A DNA stretch of 64,000 bases. Origin: Actinokineospora sp. NBRC 105648 (GTDB lineage Bacteria > Actinomycetota > Actinomycetes > Mycobacteriales > Pseudonocardiaceae). Position 1 is the first letter of the stretch, and the number at the start of each line of letters is the position of its first letter. The notes under the pieces were generated by a model, which had not been told where the DNA came from, did not search any database, and saw nothing but the letters and a program-made list of their open reading frames with translations. Position numbers and translations under genes: made by a program. The DNA lies in the NCBI RefSeq assembly GCF_030269645.1, contig NZ_BSTR01000008.1, positions 62,001 through 126,000 on the forward strand, in the 5' to 3' direction. Of this stretch, positions 47,784 through 56,390 are shown piece by piece.

Positions 47784-48647
47784 TCAGCGGGATTCGATCC
47801 GCAGTCGCAGCGCCAAGCCTGCTCGGACCGCCCAGCGCAGTGGTGCCCAGAGTGGGCCCTGGTGGTGGTCTGCGATGTAGCGGTAAGCGCTGTCGTGGTG
47901 GGCCTTCAGCATGACGTTCGAGGACTTCGCTGTGGAGACGCCCTGGATGTGCATGACCTTCGCGGTCGGGACGTAGATGTTCTGCCAACCGGTTTGGGTC
48001 AGGCGTTCGCCTAGGTCGACGTCCTCGAAGTACATGAAGTAGCGGGAGTCGAAGCCGTCCACCGAGTCCCAGGCGGATCTTCTGATGAGGAGGCAGGAGC
48101 CGGAGAGCCAGCCTGCCACGCGTTCGGTCAGCGAGGTGGCCGACTGCTTGTACGACCTCGTCCACGGGTTGCCCGGCCACACCTTGCCCAGGGCCGCGTG
48201 GCCGATTCCCTTGCCCAGGGAGGGAACCTCGCGGGCCGACGGGTAGACGGTGCCGTTCCGTTCGGTGATCAGTGGGCCGAACGATCCGCCCCGGGGCCAG
48301 CGGGTGGTGGCCGCCAGCAGTTCGTCGAGTGAGCCCTCGCCCCATTCCAGGTCGGGGTTGGCGATGACTATCCAGCCGTACTCCGGGCCCAGTTCGGCGA
48401 CACCTCGGTTCGCGCCGGAGCCGTAGCCGAGGTTGCCGCCGGTGCGGACCAGGGTGACGTGTTCGTGGGTGGTGGCGGCGGCCTCGGGGGCGCCGTCGAC
48501 GGAACCGTTGTCGGCGAGGATGACCTCGACGGGGCGGGTGGTGGCCTTGGCGAGGGTTTCGATGAACCGCTCCAGGGTCTCCCCGGGCGAGTACGTCACG
48601 GTCACCACGGCGAGCTGATCGCCGTATTCGGTCGGTTCAGCGGTCAC
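47784..48647 (-). CDS. wbbL: dTDP-rhamnose:decaprenyl-PP-GlcNAc rhamnosyltransferase (WbbL)
   Basis: 287 residues, a GT2 enzyme. VVTVTYSPGETLERFIETL and ILADNGSVDGAPEAA form the nucleotide site, WIVIANPDLEWGEGS carries the DxD-type aspartate, VAGWLSGSCLLIRRSAWDSV and YFMYFEDVDLGERL are near-identical to mycobacterial WbbL1. That enzyme adds rhamnose to lipid-linked GlcNAc, starting the linker of arabinogalactan to peptidoglycan. Here it may begin any rhamnose-linked wall polymer. It is 22 bases downstream of the GT4 gene on the same strand. Confidence 0.9.
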   Translation of the reverse strand: MTAEPTEYGDQLAVVTVTYSPGETLERFIETLAKATTRPVEVILADNGSVDGAPEAAATTHEHVTLVRTGGNLGYGSGANRGVAELGPEYGWIVIANPDLEWGEGSLDELLAATTRWPRGGSFGPLITERNGTVYPSAREVPSLGKGIGHAALGKVWPGNPWTRSYKQSATSLTERVAGWLSGSCLLIRRSAWDSVDGFDSRYFMYFEDVDLGERLTQTGWQNIYVPTAKVMHIQGVSTAKSSNVMLKAHHDSAYRYIADHHQGPLWAPLRWAVRAGLALRLRIESR

Positions 48648-48669
48648 GACCCGACATTGTGCACGCTGC

Positions 48670-49860
48670 TCAGCGTGCCCTGCGGTGCAGGGTTAGCGCG
48701 CGCCCGTAGGCCGCGCGGTGCGCGGTGGCGCTGGTGTGCCAGGAGAACTCCTTGGCCCGGCGCTGTGCCGCCGCCGAGAGGTCGGCTCGTCTGCCCGGGT
48801 CGTCGAGCAGGTCCGCCAGTGCCGCGCCGATGTCGCCCGCGCCGACTCCGCAGTAGGCCACGGCGTCGCCGCCGACCTCGGGCAACGACAGCCTGCGGGT
48901 GGTCAGGACGCAGGCTCCGCAGGCCATTGCCTCCAGTACCGGTAAGCCGAAGCCCTCGCCCAGGCTCGGATAGGCCACCAGTGCAGCGCCGCCGAGGAAG
49001 CCCGCGAGGTGCTCGAAGGGCAAGTAGCCGGCGCGGATCACTCGTAGGCGGTGCGGGACGGCGTCGAGTGCGCGTTCGACTTGGCGGTCCCAGCCGGGTT
49101 GTCCGGCGAGGACGAGGGTCGGGGGTTCGGCCTGGCCGCGCGCGGCGGCGGCGAAGCCCCTGACCAGGGCGGGCACGTTCTTGCGCGGCTCCAACGCCCC
49201 TAAGAACGCGACGTACGGCGCGGTGCCCAACCCCAGGAGCGCCCGGGCGGCGTCCGCCTCCTCGGGTGACGGCGGGTGGAACCGGTCGGTGTCGACGCCG
49301 TGCTGGATCACCGCCAAGCCGTTCGGGTCGGCCCCGGCGACCCTGGTCAGCTCGGTGGCGGTGGCCGCGCTGGGCACCACGCACAGCGAGGCGCGCAGCA
49401 GCGCCGCCTTGGTCCAGGCGCGGAAGAAGCGGGCCTTGATCGAGTGGTGCAGGACGGCGTCGGTGAAGAACGTGGCGTCGTGCAGGGTGACCACGGACGC
49501 GGTGGGGGTTGCCAGCGGCATCGTGTAGTGCGGGGAGTGCAGCACGTCGACGCCCAGCCTGCGCACCAGCCGGGGCAGGGTGGTCTGCTCCCAGGTCAGC
49601 CGGGAGGTCCGGGTGGTGATCGACTCCGAGGTCGGCACGAGTCGCGCGGTCGGGGCGATCTCGGCGTACAGGTCGGCGTCGCGCGGTTGGCACACCACGC
49701 TGAGCGCGGCGCCGTCGGCGGCCAGGGCGGCGACCAGCGAGTCGACGTAGCGGCCCACCCCACCCCGGTCGGCCGGGACGGCGGTCGCGTCGATCAGCAC
49801 ACGCGGGTCGGCCAGGGACACGCGGCCTAGGGTACGACGCCCACCGTGGCCATTTCTCAC
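48670..49860 (-). CDS. Family 4 glycosyltransferase
   Basis: 396 residues from GTG 49860, whose GTGA overlaps the upstream GT4 stop. A GT-B fold: N-terminal ADRGGVGRYVDSLVAAL, then HSPHYTMPLATPTASVVTLHD, the donor-side AFLGALEPRKNVPALV, and PSLGEGFGLPVLEAMACG, the GT4 EX7E motif. It likely transfers a hexose or rhamnose from a nucleotide donor. Sugar and acceptor are not determinable. It is the middle gene of a three-gene minus-strand GT run. Confidence 0.9.
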   Translation of the reverse strand: MRNGHGGRRTLGRVSLADPRVLIDATAVPADRGGVGRYVDSLVAALAADGAALSVVCQPRDADLYAEIAPTARLVPTSESITTRTSRLTWEQTTLPRLVRRLGVDVLHSPHYTMPLATPTASVVTLHDATFFTDAVLHHSIKARFFRAWTKAALLRASLCVVPSAATATELTRVAGADPNGLAVIQHGVDTDRFHPPSPEEADAARALLGLGTAPYVAFLGALEPRKNVPALVRGFAAAARGQAEPPTLVLAGQPGWDRQVERALDAVPHRLRVIRAGYLPFEHLAGFLGGAALVAYPSLGEGFGLPVLEAMACGACVLTTRRLSLPEVGGDAVAYCGVGAGDIGAALADLLDDPGRRADLSAAAQRRAKEFSWHTSATAHRAAYGRALTLHRRAR

Positions 49861-50972
49861 CAACGGGTGAACTTCCCACCGGTCGAGTGGCGTCGGGCGT
49901 ACAGGTGCACGTGCACCGCCCAGACGGCTTCGGCGGCGGCGCGCCAGGTGAAGTGCGCGGCCCGGGCGCGGCCTGCCGCCGCCATCGCGGCCCGCTGATC
50001 AGGCGATTCGATGACGCTGCGCAGCGCTGATGTCCACCCGGACGGGTCTGCGGCGGCCACCGAGATCCCGGCGCCACCGGCCACCTCGACCAGGGCGGGC
50101 GCGTCCGAGTGGACCACCGGGACGCCGGCGGCCATCGCCTCCAGCACCGGCAGCCCGAACCCCTCGGCCCGGCTGGGCGCGGCCAGCACGGTGGCCCTGG
50201 CCAGCACGGTCGCCAACTCGGCGTCGGTGATCCTGCCCAGTACCCGCAGCCGGTCCGGGGGCAGGCCGTGCCGCTCGGCGAGCGCGGTCAGGTCGACCGC
50301 GCCCCAGCCCGGCGGCCCGGCCAGCACCAGCGGCACGTCCAGCCCGGCGACTGCCTCGACCAGCACGTCCAAACCCTTGCGCGGCTCGCGCGTGCCCACT
50401 GCCAGCACGTACGCCGGGGGCATGTCGACCTCGGCCGCGGGCACGCGCAACGCCTCGGCCACCCCGTGGCCGACGACGTGCACGGGTGCCGGGCCGGGCG
50501 CGTGTTCGGCGAGCTCGGCGGCGACGGCGGCGGTCGGGACGATGATCGCGTCGGCCCGCCGAGTTGCCCGGCGGATCACCGCGCGGTGCCAGGCCGCGCC
50601 GCGCGGGGTGAGCGTCTCGGGGTGGGTGAACGGGACGGTGTCGTGCACGGTGACCACCAGCGCCCGCCCCCGCTTGGCCGACGCGGGCGCCAGCGGGGTC
50701 GGGGCGTGCAGCACGTCGCCACCCGGCCACAGCGGCAGGCCGCGCTCCCAGGCCAGGGTCAGCGCGCGGCGGGGCAGCGGCAGCCCGCGCGGGCCCGCGA
50801 CGCCGGGGATGGCGGCGGGGGCGAGATCGCGGTGGCGAGCCGTCACCCCGGTGACGGTCCACCCATCGGGTGGTGCCGCCGCGAGCGCGGCGGCCAGCTC
50901 GCGGGTGTAGCGGCCGGTCCCACCGGGGACCGGGGCGAGGAGCTGCTCGGTGAGCACGACGAGCTCGGGCAC
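49857..50972 (-). CDS. Family 4 glycosyltransferase
   Basis: 371 residues. It has the GT4 pattern: VPGGTGRYTRELAAALAA near the start, VVTVHDTVPFTHPETLTPRG, AVGTREPRKGLDVLVEAV for the phosphate loop and APSRAEGFGLPVLEAMAAG for the EX7E motif. It is a paralogue of the next gene and coupled to it. It is divergent from a GT2 gene with only 23 bases between start codons, so the promoters of both must overlap. Confidence 0.9.
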   Translation of the reverse strand: MPELVVLTEQLLAPVPGGTGRYTRELAAALAAAPPDGWTVTGVTARHRDLAPAAIPGVAGPRGLPLPRRALTLAWERGLPLWPGGDVLHAPTPLAPASAKRGRALVVTVHDTVPFTHPETLTPRGAAWHRAVIRRATRRADAIIVPTAAVAAELAEHAPGPAPVHVVGHGVAEALRVPAAEVDMPPAYVLAVGTREPRKGLDVLVEAVAGLDVPLVLAGPPGWGAVDLTALAERHGLPPDRLRVLGRITDAELATVLARATVLAAPSRAEGFGLPVLEAMAAGVPVVHSDAPALVEVAGGAGISVAAADPSGWTSALRSVIESPDQRAAMAAAGRARAAHFTWRAAAEAVWAVHVHLYARRHSTGGKFTRW

Positions 50973-50995
50973 CCGCCCACGGTACGGTCGGCGCC

Positions 50996-51934
50996 GTGGA
51001 AGCGCGCACGACGGTCGTCGTGGTCACCTGGCGTGGCCGGGCGCACGTGGGCGCCTGCCTGGACGCGCTGGCCGCGCAGACCCGTCCACATCGGACGGTC
51101 GTGCTCGACAACGCCTCCGACGACGGCACATCCGCCCTGCTGGCCGCGCACCCGAGCGCGCCCAGCACCATTCGACTCGACCACAACGCGGGCTACGCGG
51201 GCGGGTTGGCCGCCGCGCTGCCCGCGGTGGACACCGAGTACGTGGCCTGGCTCAACGACGACGCCGCGCCGTCGGCCGACTGGCTGGCCGCCCTAGAGGA
51301 CGCCCTCGACGCCGAGCCGCGGGCGGGGGCGGCCAGCGCCGGACTACACCGACCGGACGGTTCGGTTCAGTCGATCGGCGTACGGCTCACCCCGCTCGGG
51401 TATGGAATGGACGTCACCGAGGGTGAGATCTTCGGTTTCTGCGGGGGTGCGGCGCTGCTCCGCACGGCCGCGCTCGCCGACGCGGGCGGCGTCCCGGGCG
51501 ACTTCTTCTGCTACTACGAGGACACCGACACCTCGTGGCGGCTGCGGCTGCGCGGCTGGACCGTCCTGTCGGTGCCCGCGGCCCGGGTGACCCACCTGCA
51601 CGGCGCCAGCAGCAAACCGGGCAGCCGGTCGTTTCACCGGTGGAACGAGCGCAACCGGTTGCTCGTGCTGCTGCGCTGCGCACCGCTCGCGGTCGCGGTC
51701 CGTGAGATCGCCCGGTTCGCGGCGATCACCGCGGTCCTCCCGCTGCGCCGATCGGCACCGGCGGCGGCGAACTTCGACGTGCGGCTGCGGTGGGGCGTGT
51801 TGACCGAGGTCGCGGCCCGTCTGCCGGGTGTCGTGGGCCGGCGGCGGGCGATCAGTCGGCGGTGCGCGATCGGCCGCACGGCGGTGTGGCGGCAGGCGCA
51901 CGGCGGAGGTCAGGCGTCGGTTTCGGGCGGTTGA
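50996..51934 (+). CDS. Family 2 glycosyltransferase (rhamnosyltransferase-like)
   Basis: 312 residues. GT2 motifs: VVVVTWRGRAHVGACLDAL, VLDNASDDGTSALL, YVAWLNDDAAPSADWLAAL with the metal-binding Asp pair, and DFFCYYEDTDTSWRLRLRGW. The ending is basic. The family makes inverting links to rhamnose, galactose or GlcNAc; the specificity is open. It starts the plus-strand part of the glycosyltransferase island. Confidence 0.9.
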   Translation: MEARTTVVVVTWRGRAHVGACLDALAAQTRPHRTVVLDNASDDGTSALLAAHPSAPSTIRLDHNAGYAGGLAAALPAVDTEYVAWLNDDAAPSADWLAALEDALDAEPRAGAASAGLHRPDGSVQSIGVRLTPLGYGMDVTEGEIFGFCGGAALLRTAALADAGGVPGDFFCYYEDTDTSWRLRLRGWTVLSVPAARVTHLHGASSKPGSRSFHRWNERNRLLVLLRCAPLAVAVREIARFAAITAVLPLRRSAPAAANFDVRLRWGVLTEVAARLPGVVGRRRAISRRCAIGRTAVWRQAHGGGQASVSGG

Positions 51935-51994
51935 GCGCCCATCACGCGCTGCGATGAGGCACGCTATGCGCAGGAACCGCGCGAGGAGGCAGGC

Positions 51995-54535
51995 TTGGCC
52001 GAGGGGACGTCGACAGCCGCGTCGAGACTGCCTGTGCTGTCGGTGGTGGTGGTCAACTACCGGGGGGCCGACGACACCGTCACCTGCCTGCGCGCGCTGC
52101 GGTCCGATCTGGACTACCCGGCCGACCGGCTCGAGGTCATCTGCGTGGACAACGCCTCCGGCGACGGCAGCGTCGAGCGGCTGCGCGCGGTCGAGGGGGT
52201 CCTGGTCGTCGAGTCGGGGGCCAACCTCGGGTTCGCGGGCGGCTGCAACCTGGGGACCCAGCACGCGAGTGGCACTGTCCTGGCGTTCCTCAACAACGAC
52301 GCCCGACCGCACCCCGACTGGGCCCGCGCGGCCGTGCGGGTGCTGGCGGCGCAGCCGGACGTGGCGGCGGTGGCCAGCAAGGTCCTGGACTGGGACGGCG
52401 AGCGGATCGACTTCGTCGACGGCGGCCTGACCTGGTTCGGCATGGGCTACAAGCGCCACGCGGGCGAGCTCGACGACGGCCGATACGACGCGCCGCGCGA
52501 CGTGCTGTTCGCCACCGGGGCGGCGATGTTCGTGCGCACCGGGGTGTTCACCGAGGTCGGCGGCTTCGACGAGCGGTTCTTCATGTTCTACGAGGACGTC
52601 GACCTGGGCTGGCGGCTGAACCTGCGCGGCTGGCGGGTCCGCTTCGAGCCCGGCTCGCTGGCCTTCCACCGGCACCACGCCTCCATGTCCCAAGTAGACA
52701 CCGAGGACAACGCCCGCGAGCTGTACCTGTTGGAGCGCAACGCGTTGGCCGCGCTGTACAAGAACGCCTCCGACGCGACACTGGCCAGCGCCCTGCCCGC
52801 CGCGCTGGCCCTGGCCATCCGCCGGGCCACCGCGCGCGGCGGGATCGACCCGACCCAGCTGGAGATCACCCGGCGCGACGAGGACACCGCGGGCGACCAC
52901 GACACGGTCGCGATCTCGCGGCCCGCGCTCGCGGGCGTGCTGGCGATCGACCAGTTCGTCGAGCTGCTGCCGTCGCTGGCGGCTTCGCGCGCCGTCGAGC
53001 AGGCGGCCAGGGTGCGCTCGGACGCCGACCTGCTTCCCCTGCTGCGCAAGGCGATGGAGCCTGCGTACCCGCTGCCGCGCTACCTCGCCGCGCACGACAT
53101 CCTGGTCGAGGCATTCGGCTTGGAGCGCGTCTTCGGCGGCAGGCGCAAGATCCTGGTGATCACCGGGGACGCCATCTCCGAGCGGATGGCGGGCCCGGCG
53201 ATCCGCGCCTGGCACATGGCCGAGGTGCTCAGCGCCGAGCACGAGGTGCGGCTGGTGACGGTGAACCCGGTGTGCGCGCCGCCCGAGGCGCCGTTCCCGG
53301 TGGTGCGCGCCAAGCACCGCGAGCTCGACCCGCACGTCGCCTGGGCCGATGTGGTGGTGCTGCAGGGCCACGCGCTGGAACTGGTGCCCGCGCTGAAGAA
53401 GCCGGGCTCGACCAAGATCGTCGTCTGCGACGTCTACGACCCGATGCACCTGGAGCTGTTGGAGCAGGGCAAGGACGAGGTCGCCGAGCAGCGCGAGCTG
53501 GACCTGGCCGGTGTCACCAAGGTGCTCAACACGCAACTGGAACGCGGGGACTTCTTCCTGTGCGCTTCCGAACGGCAGCGCCACTTCTGGCTCGGTCACC
53601 TGATGTCGCTGGGCAGGCTCACCCCGGCGCTCTACGACGCAGACCCGACGGTCCGTTCCCTGCTCGCGGTCGTCCCCTTCGGACTGTCGGGCAAACCGCC
53701 GCAGCAGTCCCGCTCGCCGATCAAGGCGGGTATCCCGGGCATCGGCGCGGGTGACCGGGTGGTGCTGTGGGCGGGCGGGGTCTACAGCTGGTTCGACCCG
53801 CTGACCCTGATCACCGCCATCGGCACCCTGGCCCGCCGCCGCCCGGACGTGCGGCTGGTCTTCCTGGGCATGCGGCACCCGAACCCCGAGGTCCCGGAGA
53901 TGGACATCAGCGCGCAGGTCCGCGCGCTGGCCGGGCGGCTGGAGCTGACCGGGCGGCACGTGTTCTTCAACGAGATCTGGGTCCCCTTCGACCAGCGCCA
54001 GGACTGGCTCCTCGACGCCGACTGCGGCGTGACCACGCACTACGAGCACGTGGAGACCACATTCGCCTTCCGCACCAGGGTGCTCGACTACCTGTGGGCG
54101 GGCCTGCCGATCGTCACCACCGACGGCGACTCCTTCGCCGAACTCGTCCGCACCGAGCGCCTCGGCGTAGTCGTCCCGGCCGAAGACCCGGACGCATTGG
54201 CCGAGGCACTGGAGCGGGTCCTCTACGACGCGGAGTTCGCCCAGGCGTGCCAAGACCGGATCGCGGTCGTCCGCGAGCGGTTCACCTGGGAGAACGTGCT
54301 GGCACCACTCACCGCCTTCTGCCGGGACCCACGCCCGGCCGCCGACCGCTTGGCGGGCGCGGAAACCCTGGTCCGCAAACCCGGCCTGGGCGCGGCAGGC
54401 ACCGTGCGCAGGGATCTGGGCTTGGTGCGGGAGTACCTGGACGTCGGCGGCCCCGGCGAACTGGCCAAACGCGCGGCCGGCCGAGTCCGCCGAATCGCCC
54501 GAGAGCGCCTGTCCGGGGGTCGACACGATGCCTAA
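51995..54535 (+). CDS. Two-domain glycosyltransferase: N-terminal GT2 fused to C-terminal GT4-like
   Basis: 846 residues from TTG 51995 with GAGGAGG upstream. Residues 12-290 are a GT2 domain (VLSVVVVNYRGADDTVTCL, FLNNDARPHPDWARA, FFMFYEDVDLGWRLNLRG). Residues from about 385 are GT-B-like: KILVITGDAISERMAGPAIR, VLWAGGVYSWFDPLTLITAI, and YLWAGLPIVTTDGDSF. The two domains probably add two sugars in succession. The linker between them (about 290-380) is helical. It overlaps the next GT4 gene by 8 bases. Confidence 0.9.
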   Translation: MAEGTSTAASRLPVLSVVVVNYRGADDTVTCLRALRSDLDYPADRLEVICVDNASGDGSVERLRAVEGVLVVESGANLGFAGGCNLGTQHASGTVLAFLNNDARPHPDWARAAVRVLAAQPDVAAVASKVLDWDGERIDFVDGGLTWFGMGYKRHAGELDDGRYDAPRDVLFATGAAMFVRTGVFTEVGGFDERFFMFYEDVDLGWRLNLRGWRVRFEPGSLAFHRHHASMSQVDTEDNARELYLLERNALAALYKNASDATLASALPAALALAIRRATARGGIDPTQLEITRRDEDTAGDHDTVAISRPALAGVLAIDQFVELLPSLAASRAVEQAARVRSDADLLPLLRKAMEPAYPLPRYLAAHDILVEAFGLERVFGGRRKILVITGDAISERMAGPAIRAWHMAEVLSAEHEVRLVTVNPVCAPPEAPFPVVRAKHRELDPHVAWADVVVLQGHALELVPALKKPGSTKIVVCDVYDPMHLELLEQGKDEVAEQRELDLAGVTKVLNTQLERGDFFLCASERQRHFWLGHLMSLGRLTPALYDADPTVRSLLAVVPFGLSGKPPQQSRSPIKAGIPGIGAGDRVVLWAGGVYSWFDPLTLITAIGTLARRRPDVRLVFLGMRHPNPEVPEMDISAQVRALAGRLELTGRHVFFNEIWVPFDQRQDWLLDADCGVTTHYEHVETTFAFRTRVLDYLWAGLPIVTTDGDSFAELVRTERLGVVVPAEDPDALAEALERVLYDAEFAQACQDRIAVVRERFTWENVLAPLTAFCRDPRPAADRLAGAETLVRKPGLGAAGTVRRDLGLVREYLDVGGPGELAKRAAGRVRRIARERLSGGRHDA

Positions 54536-55610
54536 GCCGATCCGAGTCCTGATCGACGGCACACCACTGCTGGGCAACCGCACCGGCATCGGCCGCTACA
54601 CCGGTGCCCTGGCCGAGGAACTGGCCTCATCGTCCCATGTGGACATGCGCGCGGTAGCCTTCACCTTGCGCGGCTGGCGGGCGCTGCGCCGCGTGCTCCC
54701 GCACGGGGTGCAGGCGCGCGGCATCCCCGTCCCGGCCCGCTTGCTGAGGTTGGCCTGGCTGAAGGCACCGTTCCCCCCGGTCGAGCTGTTCGCCGGCCTG
54801 ACCGATGTCGTGCACGGCACCAACTTCGTCCTACCAGCGGCCTTCCGCGCGGCAGGCGTGCTGACCATCCACGACCTGAACTTCCTCGACCACCCCGACG
54901 AACTGAACCGCTTCGACACCCACCTACCGGAACTGGTCGGCCTGTCGGCACGCCGCGCGGGAATCATCTGCACCCCGACCCGTGCTGTCGCGGAACAGGT
55001 TGTGGAGCGCCTTGAGGTGTCCGAGGACAAGGTCCGCGTCACTCCGCTGGGAGTAGACCCAGCCTGGTTCACCGCACGACCACCAAACCTGGACTTGGCC
55101 CGAAAGCTCGGTCTACCAGCGCAGTACTTGCTCTTCGTCGGCGCAGCAGGCCCACGCAAGGCACTGGAATGGCTCTTGAAAGCACACGCGGCAACCCCAG
55201 AACTCCCACCGCTGGTACTGGTCGGCCCCGGCCACCGCTCGTCCGACCAGCGCGTGATCACCACTGGTTATCTCTCGGAGAGCGACCTCCGCAGCGTCGT
55301 AGCGGGAGCAGGAGCCCTGGCCCTGCCATCCCGAGACGAGGGCTTCGGTCTACCGGTGCTCGAGGCAATGGCTTGCGATGTCCCGGTCGTGTGCACGGAT
55401 ATCCCGGCACTGCGCGAGGTAACAGGCGGCCACGCGCGGCTCGTTCCGTTCGGCGATACAGAGGCACTGGCCACAGCCCTCACCGACGCACTGGAAAACC
55501 CGGCAGACCCCACCACCATCTCGACTCGCCGCACCCACGCGGCCACCCACACTTGGCGCCGATGCGCAGAACTGACAGTGGCCGCATACCGAGCAGCAGC
55601 AAACCGGTAA
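54528..55610 (+). CDS. Family 4 glycosyltransferase
   Basis: 360 residues. TGIGRYTGALAEELASSS, VHGTNFVLPAAFRAAGVLTI, LLFVGAAGPRKALEWLLKAH and LPSRDEGFGLPVLEAMACDV are GT4 landmarks. It resembles mannosyl- or rhamnosyltransferases of the PimB/WbaZ type, but no donor can be assigned. Its start lies inside the end of the two-domain GT gene. It ends the plus-strand run, followed by a repeat-rich gap. Confidence 0.9.
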   Translation: MPKPIRVLIDGTPLLGNRTGIGRYTGALAEELASSSHVDMRAVAFTLRGWRALRRVLPHGVQARGIPVPARLLRLAWLKAPFPPVELFAGLTDVVHGTNFVLPAAFRAAGVLTIHDLNFLDHPDELNRFDTHLPELVGLSARRAGIICTPTRAVAEQVVERLEVSEDKVRVTPLGVDPAWFTARPPNLDLARKLGLPAQYLLFVGAAGPRKALEWLLKAHAATPELPPLVLVGPGHRSSDQRVITTGYLSESDLRSVVAGAGALALPSRDEGFGLPVLEAMACDVPVVCTDIPALREVTGGHARLVPFGDTEALATALTDALENPADPTTISTRRTHAATHTWRRCAELTVAAYRAAANR

Positions 55611-55843
55611 CCACCACACCACCAGCCTTACACCGCCGCTGCGCTGGCCCCCGCTATCCCCGGCCCCGACCTGGCCCCAGCCCAGCCCGGGTATCGCCAA
55701 CGCCAGCCCAAGCCCCGGGGGCCTCGGCCGCCAAATCTCCGCCCCGCCACCACACCCCCAGCCCCAGCCCCAGCCCCAATGCTTTTGGTCATTCTTTCAT
55801 TCCTATAAGCAACCCCGCTGGTTCCGGCGGCCCCGCTACGGAT
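55611..55843. other. Left part of the 780-bp gap between the GT4 gene and rmlD
   Basis: Low-complexity C/A-rich sequence with CCCCAGCC repeats, then an A/T-richer CATTCTTTCATTCC patch shared with the left flank of copy 2, and CCGCTGGTTCCGGCGG and CCGCTACGGAT, the element's outer extension. The whole gap (55611-56390) carries copies 5 and 6 and an array; no gene is supported. Confidence 0.6.
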
Positions 55844-55983
55844 GCTCGATCTAGTGGACTCCCTTTGTGTGGGGGAGGAGTGCCGCTAAACTTGACCTGT
55901 GGTGGGGATGCCCTTCACCCCACGCTTTTTCCCCACCGCGGTGCTCTAGGGGCCCCGCGCAAAGGGAGTTCACTAGATCGAGC
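55844..55983 (+). repeat. Palindromic element, copy 5 (140 bp)
   Basis: Plus orientation. Outer arms now read TGGACTCCCTTTG and CAAAGGGAGTTCA, again compensating changes on both sides; the inner stem GAGTGCCGC/GCGGTGCTC holds two G-U pairs in this orientation. The central part CTAAACTTGACCTGTGGTGG is identical to copy 1. Confidence 0.9.
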
Positions 55984-56066
55984 GCCCGCTCTTAACTTGG
56001 GCAACCTGTATGGGCTACTTTTGTTGGCTGAGCGTAGCTCGTACAGGTTGCCCGACTAAGACGCAG
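55984..56066. repeat. Linker between inverted copies 5 and 6 with a 12-bp inverted repeat
   Basis: GGGCAACCTGTA at 55999-56010 is exactly complementary to TACAGGTTGCCC at 56042-56053. It links the two inverted elements into one symmetrical unit of about 360 bp. Confidence 0.75.
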
Positions 56067-56206
56067 GCTCGATTCACTGAACTCACTTCGCGCGGGGCCC
56101 CTAGAGCACCGCGGTGGCGAAAAAAGGGCGGGTGAAGGGCATCCCCACCACACGGCAAGTTTAGCGGTACTCCTCCCCCACACGAAGCGAGTCCAGCAAA
56201 TCGAGC
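56067..56206 (-). repeat. Palindromic element, copy 6 (140 bp)
   Basis: Minus orientation, paired head-to-head with copy 5. Arms GCTCGATTCACTGAACTCAC and GCGAGTCCAGCAAATCGAGC pair less perfectly than in the other copies (extra mismatches near the tip). GCAAGTTTAGCGG and GAAGGGCATCCCCACC are kept. Confidence 0.88.
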
Positions 56207-56376
56207 ACACGGGTGGCGGGTGTTGCGTACCAGCGGGCTTGGGATCCTGTTGCGTTCCAGCGGGGGCGGAATCGGTCGCGCACCAGCAGGGACTCGGGTT
56301 CTGGCGCGTTCCAGCGAGGGCGGTTCTGACGTTCGAGTAAGGGCGGGATCCTGTTGCGTTTTGGCGGATACAGAGG
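56207..56376 (+). repeat. Degenerate ~27-bp repeat array beside copy 6
   Basis: About six units near the consensus GTTGCGTTCCAGCGGGGG plus CGGGATCCT. Examples begin at GTTGCGTACCAGCGGGCTTG, GTTGCGTTCCAGCGGGGGCG, GTCGCGCACCAGCAGGGACT and GGCGCGTTCCAGCGAGGGCG. It ends just before the rmlD stop. Confidence 0.75.
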
Positions 56377-56390
56377 ACTTCTTGATCAGC

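Noticed and set aside
56207-56376. 27-bp repeat array as a CRISPR array
   Set aside because: Repeats are contiguous and degenerate without unique spacers; no cas genes are in the window.
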